A DNA stretch of 64,000 bases, from contig OX387201.1 of the NCBI GenBank assembly GCA_947561715.1, positions 10,616,001 to 10,680,000 of the forward strand, written 5' to 3'. Positions 25,401 to 37,165 of the stretch are shown one piece after another. Source of the stretch: Ascidia mentula. Taxonomy: Eukaryota; Chordata; Ascidiacea; Phlebobranchia; Ascidiidae. The translations under genes and the position numbers were made by a program. Each line of letters begins with the position of its first letter. Positions within the stretch are counted from its first letter, which is position 1. The notes beneath the pieces were generated by a model that was not told where the DNA came from, searched no databases, and saw nothing but the letters and a program-made list of their open reading frames with translations.

Positions 25401-26426
25401 CATCCTAAATAACTAAAGTAAAAGAGAATTTGTGCTGATGTTATGGTTGATGTGTGAATTCATTATTTTTTTTATATAAATTGTTATCTCAAACAACAGA
25501 TACTCACCCATCCCACAATCCTGTTTTCGCACAATGGCAGTATTGTAGCATCATTAGTTATTTCTTCTTTAACAACTCTTTAAAACAAATTTGAAGATTT
25601 TAAACATATTAAACACATAAGATTTATCCTGAAATACTTATTATATATATACAGTGGCGCAACTAGCGGAATTTAAAGTGGACAGGCAACGACCACCGAT
25701 ATCATTTGTTTCAACTAAAACGACGCTTAAATAGGTCAAAACGTAAAAATAATAGTTCCATTGTGAGCCAGAAATTACATTTTTATGGAACAGTTCCATT
25801 ATTAGAGGTATTGTTTTGTAACAATTACACTTTAGCACGCTTGAGCATATTTTCTCGCATGTCGTTCTTTCGACGTGTCTATATAGGTTATTATAGTATA
25901 CTCTGCTTGACCAACTTTCGCGTCAGTTTCTTCTGTAACTACAACAGTTAGCCTCAATAACAATGTCTTGTCCACCGAAGAAAATGAGAAAAATTACGTC
26001 ATTTTTTGTGGTGACGTATGGAGTAAATCCTCAGTAACAATCGAAAGATTATCGCCGTTTAGTAAATGCGAATATGATTTGGCGCTGTACCAACATACGC
26101 AGACAACAAAGGGACCTGGCATGCCGACAAACCAGCCCCCCTAGTTGCGCCCCTGTATATTGTGGACGAAAGAAATATTGAAGAAAGAAATACCCCTGTA
26201 TATATATACCATAACAGTAAACTTTTCATGGTCTAAACCTAAATCCGACAAATATGTCTTACCCGAAGTCTGCATCTTGTGAACGAAAGAAATATTTGAA
26301 GTTGGGCTTTTTGATGGCTAATTTAAAATCCCCCAAAGTAATTTTATCTGGTGGTATATTTATCTTGCTGACATAGGGTGTCTGCTCATCACCAATGTAA
26401 TATGCAATCTTCGTTTCTTCAGGCAT
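19426..26426 (-). CDS. DVL: Dishevelled, Wnt signalling scaffold (DIX-PDZ-DEP)
   Basis: Exons on minus: 26426-26263, 25577-25508, 24832-24720, 24593-24535, 24401-24293, 24183-24081, 24002-23930, 23854-23767, 23205-23077, 22954-22824, 22757-22677, 22529-22401, 22333-22154, 21825-21532, 21246-21026, 19668-19426; 728 codons plus stop. The DIX domain occupies residues 1-80 (starts [19 protein letters not shown]). A basic Ser-rich linker follows, then the PDZ domain about 222-310 ([29 protein letters not shown]) and the DEP domain about 385-470 ([43 protein letters not shown]). The long Pro/Ser/Gly tail ends in the family C-terminus [11 protein letters not shown]. Dishevelled polymerises through DIX to relay Frizzled signals to beta-catenin and planar polarity branches. 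A single complete copy fits an invertebrate chordate. The 75-nt intron inside the PDZ exons is a multiple of three without a stop. Confidence 0.97.
23485..23535 (-). other. Hammerhead-like core motif in Dishevelled intron
   Basis: On the minus strand CTGATGA is followed by a stem GCC/GGC with a 6-nt loop and then GAAA, the conserved core order of a hammerhead ribozyme. Stems I and III are not clearly formed. Such motifs also occur in dispersed retroelement tails. Confidence 0.25.
23855..23929 (-). other. 75-nt in-frame intron inside Dishevelled PDZ region
   Basis: Begins GTAGGAAAG and ends TTTCAG, with a branch-like TTACTAAG. Removing it restores the conserved TLNMEKYNFLG junction. It is 25 codons long with no stop, so an unspliced message stays open and would add 25 residues at the first PDZ strand. 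Confidence 0.8.
25652..26155. mobile_element. Non-autonomous DNA transposon in Dishevelled intron 1
   Basis: Ends are CAGTGGCGCAACTAG on the left and CTAGTTGCGCCCCTG on the right: 15-bp inverted repeats with one mismatch, 504 bp apart. Flanks are TA-rich (tatatata and tatattgt), so a TA or 8-bp duplication cannot be told apart. The terminal motif resembles hAT ends. No transposase frame. Confidence 0.7.
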
Positions 26427-29087
26427 CTTTCAGTCACAGTACATTATCTCATTATAATAGTTTTACAATCCTATCCCACAAGAACATTTACTTTCTCTGT
26501 TTATAAAGACACGTAAGTTCTTTAAACTTAGTTTTACCTCAACAAAACTACTTCAATAGCTTTTTCATATGTTAATGCATATGTATGTTGATGGATTTAA
26601 AGTTTTTTTTGTAAGGTCAAGTGTTTCATATATGATATCAGAAAATGTTCCAATAATCTGCACAAATAAGTAGGTAATGCATTAAGATATGAAAAAAATT
26701 TGCTAGTCCATACATGGTCTGCATAATCAACACTGAAAAAAATCCTCCGTGCACAATATAACAAACTCTCCAATCTGGTATATATGTAAGTGTCCTGCTT
26801 TAACATCAAAAAAATTATGGTCACACTGTAGCCTACATCATTGGCATAACTTGATGAATTTTAAACATATCTTCTTCTCTGTACATTTAACCAAAATAAG
26901 CAGTATAAGGCAACTTTTTTTGACTAAATTGGAATCTGTATGGCTTTAAAGTGTCAGCAGATGTTACATAAATCTGCAAATCGTTAAAAAATGGTTTCTA
27001 TTTTAAATTTACATTACAATTGACACCAGAAACCAAACTATTCACTTTTTAGGTCAAAACAAATAATGCATCTGTTCAATCTACTTTTTTGTTACAGACC
27101 AAGTAACTACTATGCACTGGGCCATTTAACATTGTGCACTATACAGCTGCTGTAACAGGTAACCCAAATATTTTAATTTTTAATACAAGCAAAAGCATAC
27201 TTTGGCTTACGTTACGTTACATTACATAGAAATACCCAAGAACATTCAAGCCCAAAAGTTTTTATAATAATACATAAGAGAGTTTCACTGACCTTGAACC
27301 TACAACACCCAAAGGGCAATAAACAAACAAAAGCTGACAGAAGCAGCTTGCGGTTACGATTAAACGGGTCTAGACTAATAAAACGGAATTATCCCCAACA
27401 CCTAAAAAGTTGGATGAGCTATGGAAATGTTATTTCTTCTTTTTTGGAAGTGAAATTAATATAATTTTGACAAGTCACAAAAAACAAAACTTAACAAAAA
27501 AAATTATAGCTTGAAAACTATAACACAAAAAGTGGTTCTGTGTGGTATGAATTGGAGATAATTGTAGTCGTAGTTTCGTTGTGTTGTGATGTTTAAATCT
27601 GGTTCCCAAAAGTAAAAATGTTTGGAAATGAGATTTTCCAGGAAAACAACACAATAACATGCAAAATTAACCATAACCCAACTTTTGTAATGAGAAAAAT
27701 GTTTTGGCTGACAGTTTTATTGTAGTTAACGTCTCTTGCATCCAGTGACAAAAATGTATGCGCGTTTATATTTCTCGACAGCTGTGTCTGGGCTTCGCTG
27801 TCCTCTGTCCCTTATCACGTATCTCAAGCGTATCTCCAATCGCCTTAATTTAAATGAAGTATTGTCAAAAATGTCATGTCTTAATTCTCGACTTCACGTT
27901 TACAACTCTCTGTTCACGATTTGCGCATATAATACACATATTGCTTTCCACGTTGTTGCTGTCGCTGTGGCTGTGCATCGAGACAAAGGAAAATTCTATC
28001 CAGGTACTACCTTATTGTTTGTCCTTTATGCTTATTGCGATCGGACTTGGGTCAGTGATTCTTATCATCAACCGGTCAGTAAACACCTTTTCATTTCATT
28101 TGAAACAACGGCTTTCCAGACAATTGTTTCAGTGAAAATGACATTTTTTTGAAAAGTATACCAGTATATATACCCCCAAATAAATGCAGCGGTTCCCAAA
28201 CGATTTGCAAGATATCGACTGCAACGCGAGGAACTTAATTTGTCAAACCCCCAATTTGTGCCAATATTGCAAATGATTTGTGTGCACAATTTAAAGGAAA
28301 ATCCATGCCGATACAAAATATATGAGGCCTTTGCTATTTTGGCGTGGTGTTTTGTTCGGAAGTTCAGTAGGCTTACGCGCGTGAAAGTGAATGACAAATT
28401 ATCTGTGTGTATAGGCTCTGTTGGTCCAGAATGCGATATATTTTGTTCTTACTTTGTTAAGGATATTAATCGTTGGACATAAGACGGCACTTTAAACAAA
28501 ATAATTCTGAATGCTCAACATACAAAAAAACGTTAATTACCCAACCGAAATTTTGGGTCAAGTATTGTTTGTTGCATGAAAATATTTAAATAGCTGAATT
28601 TTAATTGATAAAGCTACAACGGATAATTACAGCTGTTTGTTTTACAACCACAATATACATCACAAGAAACTTTGTCTACCAAGAAGAGGTTGAAAAAACT
28701 GCTTCAGTGCTTTTGTTAAAAAAAGATAATTAGGCTACACACTATAACATATAACTTCATTAATTTCAACAGCTTCCAAGTTCAACTTTTATTTGCCAGT
28801 CGTTGTTGAGTTTTTGAGAGTCATCATTGTAGATCAGCTTGAGATATCTTGATTACTTTTTGCTGCAAAAAGATGTAATTAATCAAATATTTTACAAATC
28901 TAAGCTTTTATTCCACCAGGACACTGTCTCGGAACGCTACTATTCCGTTTGGGACAGTTCAAAGGTGCTCAATCCCAAAACACCATAAACAATTCCCGCG
29001 CGAGTTAGACTTCGGTTAGTCATACTAACTCAGTTGGTTATAATCGTCATCTTATCTTGACCTACACTTCAAACCGACAGATTTGCC
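26427..29087. other. Upstream region of Dishevelled, no supported gene
   Basis: About 2.7 kb of AT-rich sequence. Overlapping open frames at about 27736-28152 and 28240-28482 have no recognisable motif or splice context. A single hAT-like end (CAGCGGTTCCCAAAC) lies near 28186 without a partner. It presumably contains the Dishevelled promoter, but I see no clear TATA box. Confidence 0.5.
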
Positions 29088-29890
29088 TTAATTAAAACAG
29101 GTAACTGTAGGAAAACAGTATAGTTGAAAATTATACCTCCGATAAAGGTTATAACGAACGGACGGATAGTAAGTAGTCCTCCTTCTGTAATTGTTGATTG
29201 GGTGGTGACGATAACTACGATAATATGAAGGTGCGTTCCAATAACCGTAGTGATGCTGGGATGTATATGCATGAGGTGTGTGGTAATGCCCGTAGTATCT
29301 GCCCACAGATGTTCGACATCCCCAGTCTCCTACATCGTTACAACAACAATTTTGCACCCGTTTATAAGTCGTTTGTGAACCTAAAATGGTTCGTTGCAGA
29401 TTGCAACTTGGTCGTATTGTCTTTAAAAGTTACTCACCCTTTCTTCGAACGTTTATTCTATGTGCAACATACATCTATTTGGTATAATTTTATAGCTGGA
29501 ATAAATTATAGAAGGCCACAAAAAATGCAAAGTTTCGTTGAAAACAAAAACTCACGAAACTTGCCAGGGTTTCTTCACTTGTTTGAATTATTGTTTACCT
29601 GAGTAGCAGCGACGCGACGAAGGAGTTTGGGCGTGATGGGGCCAACGTCTGCGACACATCCAACCATGGCAGTAGGAAGGCCACGCTTGACTTCCACCAC
29701 AGGAAATACAGGGGCTCCATCCTGGGTTTATACGCAGTTTTGCTTTGGTTTTTCTTGTGGTTGTCGCGGGATATGTTGTTGAGGTTACGGTTGTTGTTGC
29801 TGGAGCTGAAGCATCATTTTTAGGCTCGATATCTGGGGGCGTCGGCTCTTTTCGGTCTCCGATTAGGTCGAGCAGCGCTACGCCAAACAT
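29088..29890 (-). CDS. Unrecognised Cys-rich, Tyr/His-rich protein
   Basis: Two exons, 29890-29599 and 29380-29088, joined by a GT-AG intron in phase 1, give 194 codons plus stop. The N-terminal third is Thr/Pro/Ala-rich. A Cys-containing basic segment follows (GWSPCISCGGSQAW, CHGWMCRRRW), then NCCCNDVGDWGC. The last 75 residues are very rich in Tyr, His, Arg and Asn with repeated YY and RR pairs. The start is weakly hydrophobic (MFGVALLDLIG), so a signal peptide is uncertain and an upstream exon is possible; TTAAAACAG lies 19 bases before the ATG. Composition suggests an extracellular, perhaps cross-linked or metal-binding protein (inference). I recognise no family. It follows the VWA-LE gene by 261 bp on the same strand. 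Confidence 0.6.
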
Positions 29891-30151
29891 AACGACAAAT
29901 TGTTATCTGTTTTAATTGGAATTTTGTGTTTCTTTCACACTATCTTCTTATCATGGAGTTGGTTCAACTCGCGGTTTTTATGCTCTGATGTTATTTCTCG
30001 ACTAATTCAAAATTAGTTTCATCACTATCGCAACTTTTTGATCTTTGTAGCACATTATCGCATACTAACGCTAATCGGCATTATGTTACTTTATTGTGTT
30101 TACTCGGCACATCAAAACTCGCAAAATGGACGAAGTCGTTAGTAGTCCTAT

Positions 30152-33100
30152 TCATTCACCACTGCACAAGTTGTCCCCAGTTTCAACTCTGTCAAATCCT
30201 TTCGCACAATCGTCACAATTCGTTCCTGTGTACCCTTTTTTGCATGAGCATTGTCCTGTGAGCTAAAAATAAATGATATAGATTTATTTTGTTGTAGAAA
30301 CTAATGACACCTTTAGTCAAATAAGGTATTATTCGTCAAATCATTTTGAGGCATCAAGTGCGTTCCAATTAACCATTAAATATCTTATGCTACTTCCCAA
30401 AAGTATTTTTGCGGATATTTCGATTGCGATTTCCTTCCAACAACCACATGGTTTTATCATATTCTTACTGTGTCGCAAGAAGAATTTCCTTCAGTACCAG
30501 CTGAGCTACAGCCGCATTCTTTACATCCGTTTCCTTCCGCCATTCCAAACGTATTTCGGACACACCGATTGCAGCTCTCTCCTTCGACGTTTGGAAGACA
30601 TTTACACATTCCTTGAGGACCACACAAACAGTTTTCACCGTCGCACTGTGTCTTATCCACCCCCAGCATGTTACAATGACATTCTGTACAGCAAATCAAA
30701 CATTTCAATTAATTTATTACCAGTTTATGTAGTCATTACACTGTCGTTAGCACCGTAGTCCAAAGTTATCCACTGCAGAGTGCCCAATTCACAACATTTA
30801 ATTAGGATACGTAACGAAAAATATAATTTCAACGCTGTAAAATGCTGGTGTTTTGCCACATCTGGTTAGAAAGGAACTCGGTTGATCCGGATTCGAATTA
30901 TCCGATAATTTGTTTCGAATAGGTTGACTCTTGCTAGATCGCCAACTGCGCACTTACGACGTTTCGTCACGATCCGTCAACATAGAAAAAATTACCGAGT
31001 CTGAATTAATCGAGTTCTACTGTATGTTACATAATCTATCACTTACTGAAGGGCCAATTATATAATGTGTTACGTGCTGATGCTGGTACATTTGACCTTG
31101 TGTAATAAATATCAACCATACTTTGGCATGACTGGGTCGTGGCATCGCCGTAGTAATAATCCTTGCACGTTTCGCAATTCTTTCCAGCAGTGTTGTGCAA
31201 ACATTTCAAGCACTTTCCGCTGTTCGGATCGCACGCAGTTGGATCTTTTTCATCGATGTTTCCGTTGCAAGCACATGCTGTGCACTGTCCATTGCCCTCG
31301 TCCCAGAAGTGACTCGACTCACACCTGGGTGCAATTGCAGTTCGTCATACACATGCAGTTGACCTAGCGACATTAATCACTTCGGCCTGCCGACGAGTGA
31401 GTGTTTCAAAATGTCTAGGAATAGTATCATGGTCATGTTATAATTCTGTTGGACATTGACATTTGCACGGCGCCACGCGTCTAGACTCGCCACACACGCA
31501 TACAAGTGTCCAGACAATGAAATAAACTTCACGAACCGTTCGCAGTGATCGCCCACTCTTCCCCCAGAACATCCGAGACAGACGCCAGTGTCTGCGTCGC
31601 AGGATGTGGAAAATCCGTTGCATTCACACAGCCGACATTCAGGAAATCCAAAATATCCCTCTACACATTGGTCGCATTGTCGACCCGCGATTGAACCCGG
31701 TCGGCAGTCGCATTGGCCGGTGACAGCATCACAGAGGGACGAGTTCGTGGAACCGAAATCGCTGCAACCGCAATCTGTATTGTAATACAAACAATTTGAT
31801 AATTTTCGGCCAATGTGAACGTATTTCTCTTGACAGCAGTGTAACCTAATTTAAAGTCTCGTCGAGAATCTGTACGTTATTCTGCGAATGCCTGTTTATT
31901 GTTACGGAGATAATTTGGCACAAGTGGAGGTTGGAGGTCCCTCGGGGCAATTCGCCCTTCCGCTTTGGGCATTAAATCGCCAGAATCGAGCCGACCCGAC
32001 AACTAACACCACTGAAGTTGAACGGCACGTGACGTAATTGAGCTGCACGACCGCTGGTTAAGTGTTGGTCACAACCAAATTTAAATCCAAACGGAATACT
32101 GTCAGCAATCGCATCTAATAGGGTGTAATTGAAATAAACCTTACAAAATCTTTTCACATATAACTATTAAGTGTTCTGCGTAAAATGCTTTCAATAAATA
32201 TTTGAACGCAGTAAAACGAAACATATTTCCTGCCAAAGTTTTAACAGTGCGACATTGTTGTTCTCGTCGCAAAAACTTGCAGCAAAAGCAGCTTAATTTA
32301 TTGTGTTTGGTTTTGCTTCCTTGCAAAGAACGTGGGCGCTGGTAACTGTGTTTCAAACACCGTGACAGACCTACAATGATTGGTTTCCTCCCGAAATGAT
32401 TTCATCCGAATACGTGATGCTCACTATGCGCTTCATGAATTTTGTGTACTTACCTTTGCATGTTTGGAAATCAGACAGTCCGTAAAACCCGGCGGCGCAC
32501 GAGTCGCATCGACGTCCCACGACATTTTCTTTGCAGTCGCATTTCTGTGTGCAGGCGTCACAATCCGTGCTCAAGCTACCGTCGTGGTCGCAGTCGCACA
32601 CTATAAAAAATTGCCATGTGATATTCTCTATATAATGGCGTTGTGGTTAGATGGCGACACTGATAACATATGGCTCCCGATAATTTTGTCAAACAATTTT
32701 CTTGCGAACACGAAGGTGTCAAATGTGTGAACATTCTTCTCTCACCAAAGAATGATACAGAAAAGTGAAATGTTTTTTCTTCTTTGAATTAGTCGATTTA
32801 ATTCTGTAAGAACCAACATTTACTTTACGCGTTTCCACGATTTTCCAACTTATTTGACGATATTTTGTGTGTGTAGTATTATGTGACAGTAAGTAATGAA
32901 AAGCAATGGGCGAAACGATCCTGAACAAACGGCATTTTCACTATTACGTGACGCAAAAATTTAAATTGTAGCTTTGTGCAAATAGATCTTGTAAATTCAT
33001 AGGTGACTGCGTGTACCGTATTTCATCACCGTATAGCAAAGGCAGATTCAAATTGTTTTGCGGTTGACCAATAGGGATTGAAACTTTTATCTGCAAGATA

Positions 33101-35484
33101 CCTGTTCGAATCTCCTGCTGCAGATCCGAAATAATCTCATGCAAATCGTCAAAGTTGGAGAGCTTGAATATTCTGCCCGTATGGTTTCCTGTGATAAGCT
33201 GGAGTTCAACAATGTCGTAATTGCCCACACCCACTGCATAGATCACGACTCCCATCGATTTAGCAAGCTTTATCACAGGGGGCAGGGCCCTGATAAAATC
33301 AAGATCTTGTCGTTAAACAAGCTCAACAAAAAGCCTTTTGTGCGTCGAACACAAAAAAGCTAAATTTTAATGTAACACCTGTTTTGGCCACCTTCGAAAA
33401 CTGGGTTATCTGAAACTTGATTTATTAAAAAATTACATGGTTCAAAAATATAGGACAGCAAGATGAAAACTACAGTAAACCCGAACAGCTAAAAGAACGG
33501 GATATTTAGGTACAAAAATCTTGGTGCCTAATACTACGAAAAGAAAAACTAAAGATAAGTGGCTGGATATATTAAGCAGACGTTTCAAACAGTGTTCATC
33601 ACCATCACCATCATCATTATCATCAGTGCTATACTGTTAAAAGACTGAGACTGAACGGATGTGTCCACCAACAGACAAACGGATGCATAGACGAGGATAT
33701 CCCTCTCATTTGCGTTCATATCTATAACTTAATGTAATACACTCTTATCATGAAAGAAAGTTTGACGTTACTCAGAATCCAACTAAATTAAAAAAAAATA
33801 ATTAAGTCGGATTTTTTGAGTGCAAAAAGCCACAACATACTTGGCGTCGGTTGCTCTGCCATCTGTCATAAGGATAAGTGCCCGTTTGGCTTGCGGGTAG
33901 CGGTTGTTAGTGCTCTGAAAATCGACGTTAAGCGTCTTGTTGAGGGCATGGGCGGTGTAGGTCTGATATCCTTGATACTGTGGTCAAACAAGGGATTATT
34001 AGAGCAAAAAGATTGACGTTCCTTCGCAAGTCTAGCGTGTCAGGCAACATTCTCAAAAAGACAGTTGCCCCCTTGTGATGTTTAAATATGATTATATACA
34101 CGGTCTTTTGAGATCCAATGGAGCAAAGCAGACGATTGGCTATTTTTAGTTGTGAAGTAAGATTCCTTTTTATACCGACTTTACTTTTTGCAAGATGATT
34201 GAACTCACGCCGTGTTGCATAAAATTTAAACATTGGTAAAATAAAAGATTGGTATTGGCCTACTCTGATGCGGTCGATAGCTGCGTCAAATTGATCCTTG
34301 TTCATGTATTGTCCGAGTCGAACTTCGGTTTTGATAAAACGTTGTCTCGTGATCGGTCGTGTGGGGTAGTAATAGGAATACTGAACCTAACAAATGTTAC
34401 ACAGGTTCGTAAACCAAATGACTATTACTTTCATGAAGATGATCGTATGGCGATATATTCAGAATATGTTTCTCATACCACTCCAATCTGTATATGCCCA
34501 TGTCCAATATGCATTCCTTCAGCCAGTTTCTTAACCCATTCCTTTACAAGTTCGAAATTTGGTTCGGTGACGGATTTTGAGCCGTCCAGAACAAGCATCA
34601 AGTCGATTTCCGCTATGCACTCTGTACAATAAGACAGTGGGCGGTTATTCTGTTTCACCAAGGACATCCCATGTAATTTTAAAATTCACAGCTGTGGTTT
34701 GTCTGTAGTGTACTTCCACACGAAATCGCTTGTCATAAACGGCGTGGGTGTTCAAAGTATGATGTTGTTTGTTGCGCGTGCGGAACGTCAGTGCTATAAG
34801 TATAGCTTGGTGGTTTGGTAGCGATGTTACAGTATTGTAGCATACGTGACAAACTGTAATTATGTTAACGCTTTCGCCACTCTACCTTATCTCCAAGTAT
34901 ACCAAGTAGTTTATTTTGAAAAGAGATTTAAAGCACTATGACGACAAAGAATTCCAGTATTTTGGAGTGTTTGTGGCAAACCTTACACTTGGCCATTACT
35001 TTGCCAAACCATAAGTATGAAAAAAGTACAAATTATCAGGAAAATCATACGAGAAATGTAATTTCATGTCGTGTCACCGGGGCGTGTAACTTTTAAGATT
35101 TAAAGTGACAATTATTGTGAGAGTTTGTTCCGCTTTGACCACATTATTATCTCAACTGTGTGTGAATTCAACTAAAGCGAGAAGTTTATTTTCATTGATT
35201 TCTGCATAGCATGTTAGCATACTTTAATTTTGTCTAGGATGAAAACAGCATTCTCCGTAATCATATTTTAACAGCACATCTTCAACATAAAGGCAATTTT
35301 AGAATTTTGTGGTGAAAGAAAAATATCCTTTGGAAAACAGGGATTCTTAATGGAAAATATAACAAATAATTTGTTAACGAATATGCCACTTACCTTCATC
35401 CTCATCTGCATGATCTTGTGATGTTCCGAGCGTAACCAACAGTAAGATAGTAGTCAGTGTTATACTAATCTTGAGGAATTGCAT
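30152..35484 (-). CDS. Secreted VWA plus laminin-type EGF repeat protein
   Basis: Exons on minus: 35484-35394, 34621-34479, 34386-34264, 33977-33841, 33289-33102, 32600-32454, 31774-31537, 31324-31122, 30683-30469, 30262-30152; 531 codons plus stop, all phases agree. Residues 1-22 form a signal peptide (MQFLKISITLTTILLLVTLG). A von Willebrand A domain covers about 33-225 with an intact metal site: DGSKS after strand 1 and MTDG later. From about 229 to the end runs a series of about six laminin EGF-like (LE) repeats. The block CLKCLHNTAGKNCETC and the following CLCGPQGMCKCLPNVEG most resemble laminin beta chains. The protein ends in the last LE unit (LCSGE), with no laminin coiled coil, so it is not a laminin chain. 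Likely an extracellular-matrix or adhesion protein. A TATA box lies 34 bp before the ATG. Confidence 0.85.
33597..33626. repeat. CAT/CAC triplet microsatellite
   Basis: A short imperfect run of CATCAC and CATCAT triplets in an intron of the VWA-LE gene. Confidence 0.7.
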
Positions 35485-35517
35485 TTTCTGACAATTCCCA
35501 TAAGCCACACACAAAAG

Positions 35518-35525
35518 CTTTTATA
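35518..35525 (-). promoter_or_regulatory. TATA box of the VWA-LE gene
   Basis: TATAAAAG on the minus strand, 34 bp upstream of the ATG, implying a very short 5' UTR or a leader added by splicing. Confidence 0.5.
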
Positions 35526-37165
35526 ACGAAGTGCTATCAAATTGTCAACGCTTTGCCCGTCACCTGAGAACAAAATGTGAGCACGCAATATACCTAAAGT
35601 TTAAAACAATGTTTGCTGATTTTTTTCCTAAAGATGGTTAGTCACATAGTCGCCTTTAACAAACGACGCTACCTAGCGGAAATGATTAATACTTTTATTT
35701 TCTGAAAGTGCAACAACCTCCGACTCACAGCCACATAAGTAGTTAAATTAAAAGTGTATTTAGGCCTATAAATAAGAATAACATGCCGATATTACTTTTA
35801 AGAAAGTTGTCCCTTACCTTTATATTATTGTTACCCCTTAGAAGAGCCTGATATTGTTTTTTTTATCTTTTCTTCAAGAAATAACATATTGCCGCTCTCT
35901 GTAGATACTATAATCATGTGATAAGCAACGACACATATAAGTACACGAATGTTTATCTAGTCTACATTCTTATTAACGGAAGGGAAAATATTTTGGTGCA
36001 ACGTAACCAAAAAACGAATCTAAATTCCCTCTAAAAAATGCAACGTACCCACAACTAAGAACCACTGCTCTACGTATTGTGCTTATTTTAAAAGTAAAAC
36101 ATCTCAGAAAATATTATGGTACAAAATATCCTTATTTCAGTTAAGACTGCCCTTTCAGCTCTTTGAGCCTTGTCGTCCTCATTTTTGAGTTGTTTTGGCT
36201 TCGTCCATACTAAATGCACGGCTTTTCATCTTTTGCCATTTGTGTAAAATACCATTTGTGTCGGAGGAGATCGTCCCAAAAATAAAAGGTTTAAAAGCTT
36301 CTTTTATGATTAAATTTTTATATATTCATACTACTGCAACATCGGTAAATTAAAATTTTGATTTCTCCCCTATTTCTGATAGATGGTGTAAGGTTTTACC
36401 TACCTCACCAGCAAACGGTTCCGAGTAAACAGTTTATTATCAAGCTGACGGGTTAATAATTTGGGATGCATTAAGGGATTACGTTCACACTTGGGGCAGA
36501 ACTTGCGAAATATTCAATACATCTGGTAACGTCTCTCACTTCACTTTCACCACACTATTTTATTACTTTCGTCTCCCCTCTCCTATTATTTTACGCTCCG
36601 CTTATGCCCCGGATGTGCCGCGTGTCGAGAAGGCGCATCCTGATTGGTTGGTGATTGCGGTGTAGCGAAGGATTTCCCTAAATCTAGCGAGTCTTCTTCT
36701 GGGCGTCGTGTAGTGAGCATCTTTTTTACGGTGTTGTGGATTATTGAGATCTTGGCCAGTGGCATTTTGTACTGTTTTTATTCGTTTTATAGTTGAACAC
36801 GACGTCCAATAAGTTAAATCAGCCTGGGTTACTTTGGCTTTGTGGTGAGCCGTTATTGCAGGGTTCTGGGCAGTATCAGAATTAGGGAGGCAGTTTTGTG
36901 CAAAGTACCGAATTAGGTAGAAGGGTTAATTGGGGGATAACATCGCCACCCAAAAACATCTAACCGCTTAATTGCAAAGCTGCCGAAATAATTCCGTAAC
37001 AATGTTTCTTAAAAGATTTTTTTACCCACTGTACACACGTGTACATAAGGTTAAAGTCTCGACATAAGAATTATAATACCCTGATTATTGGTATCCGTAA
37101 AAGTGAGTGTTTTCCTTTATTACGTTTATAAAACATATTTATGATACATGCGTTAACGCTGGCAA
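35526..37165. other. Upstream spacer of the VWA-LE gene
   Basis: About 1.6 kb with no open frame or repeat that I can support. Confidence 0.5.

Noticed and set aside
27736-28152. 138-codon plus-strand frame upstream of Dishevelled
   Set aside because: No motif, no splice context, and another long frame overlaps it, as expected by chance.
28184-28482. hAT-like terminus CAGCGGTTCCCAAAC and an adjoining open frame
   Set aside because: Only one end is visible and the frame has no transposase motif.
31065-31785. Plus-strand frames opposite the laminin EGF exons
   Set aside because: They are antisense shadows of Cys-rich coding exons on the minus strand.
30152-32600. A laminin beta chain gene
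   Set aside because: The LE exons join in phase to a VWA domain upstream and stop without LN, coiled-coil or further laminin domains.
32944-33101. Extension of the last VWA exon reading on to a stop codon
   Set aside because: A donor after CGAACAG gives phase 1, which joins exactly to the first LE exon; the extension is read as intron, though a short VWA-only isoform is possible.
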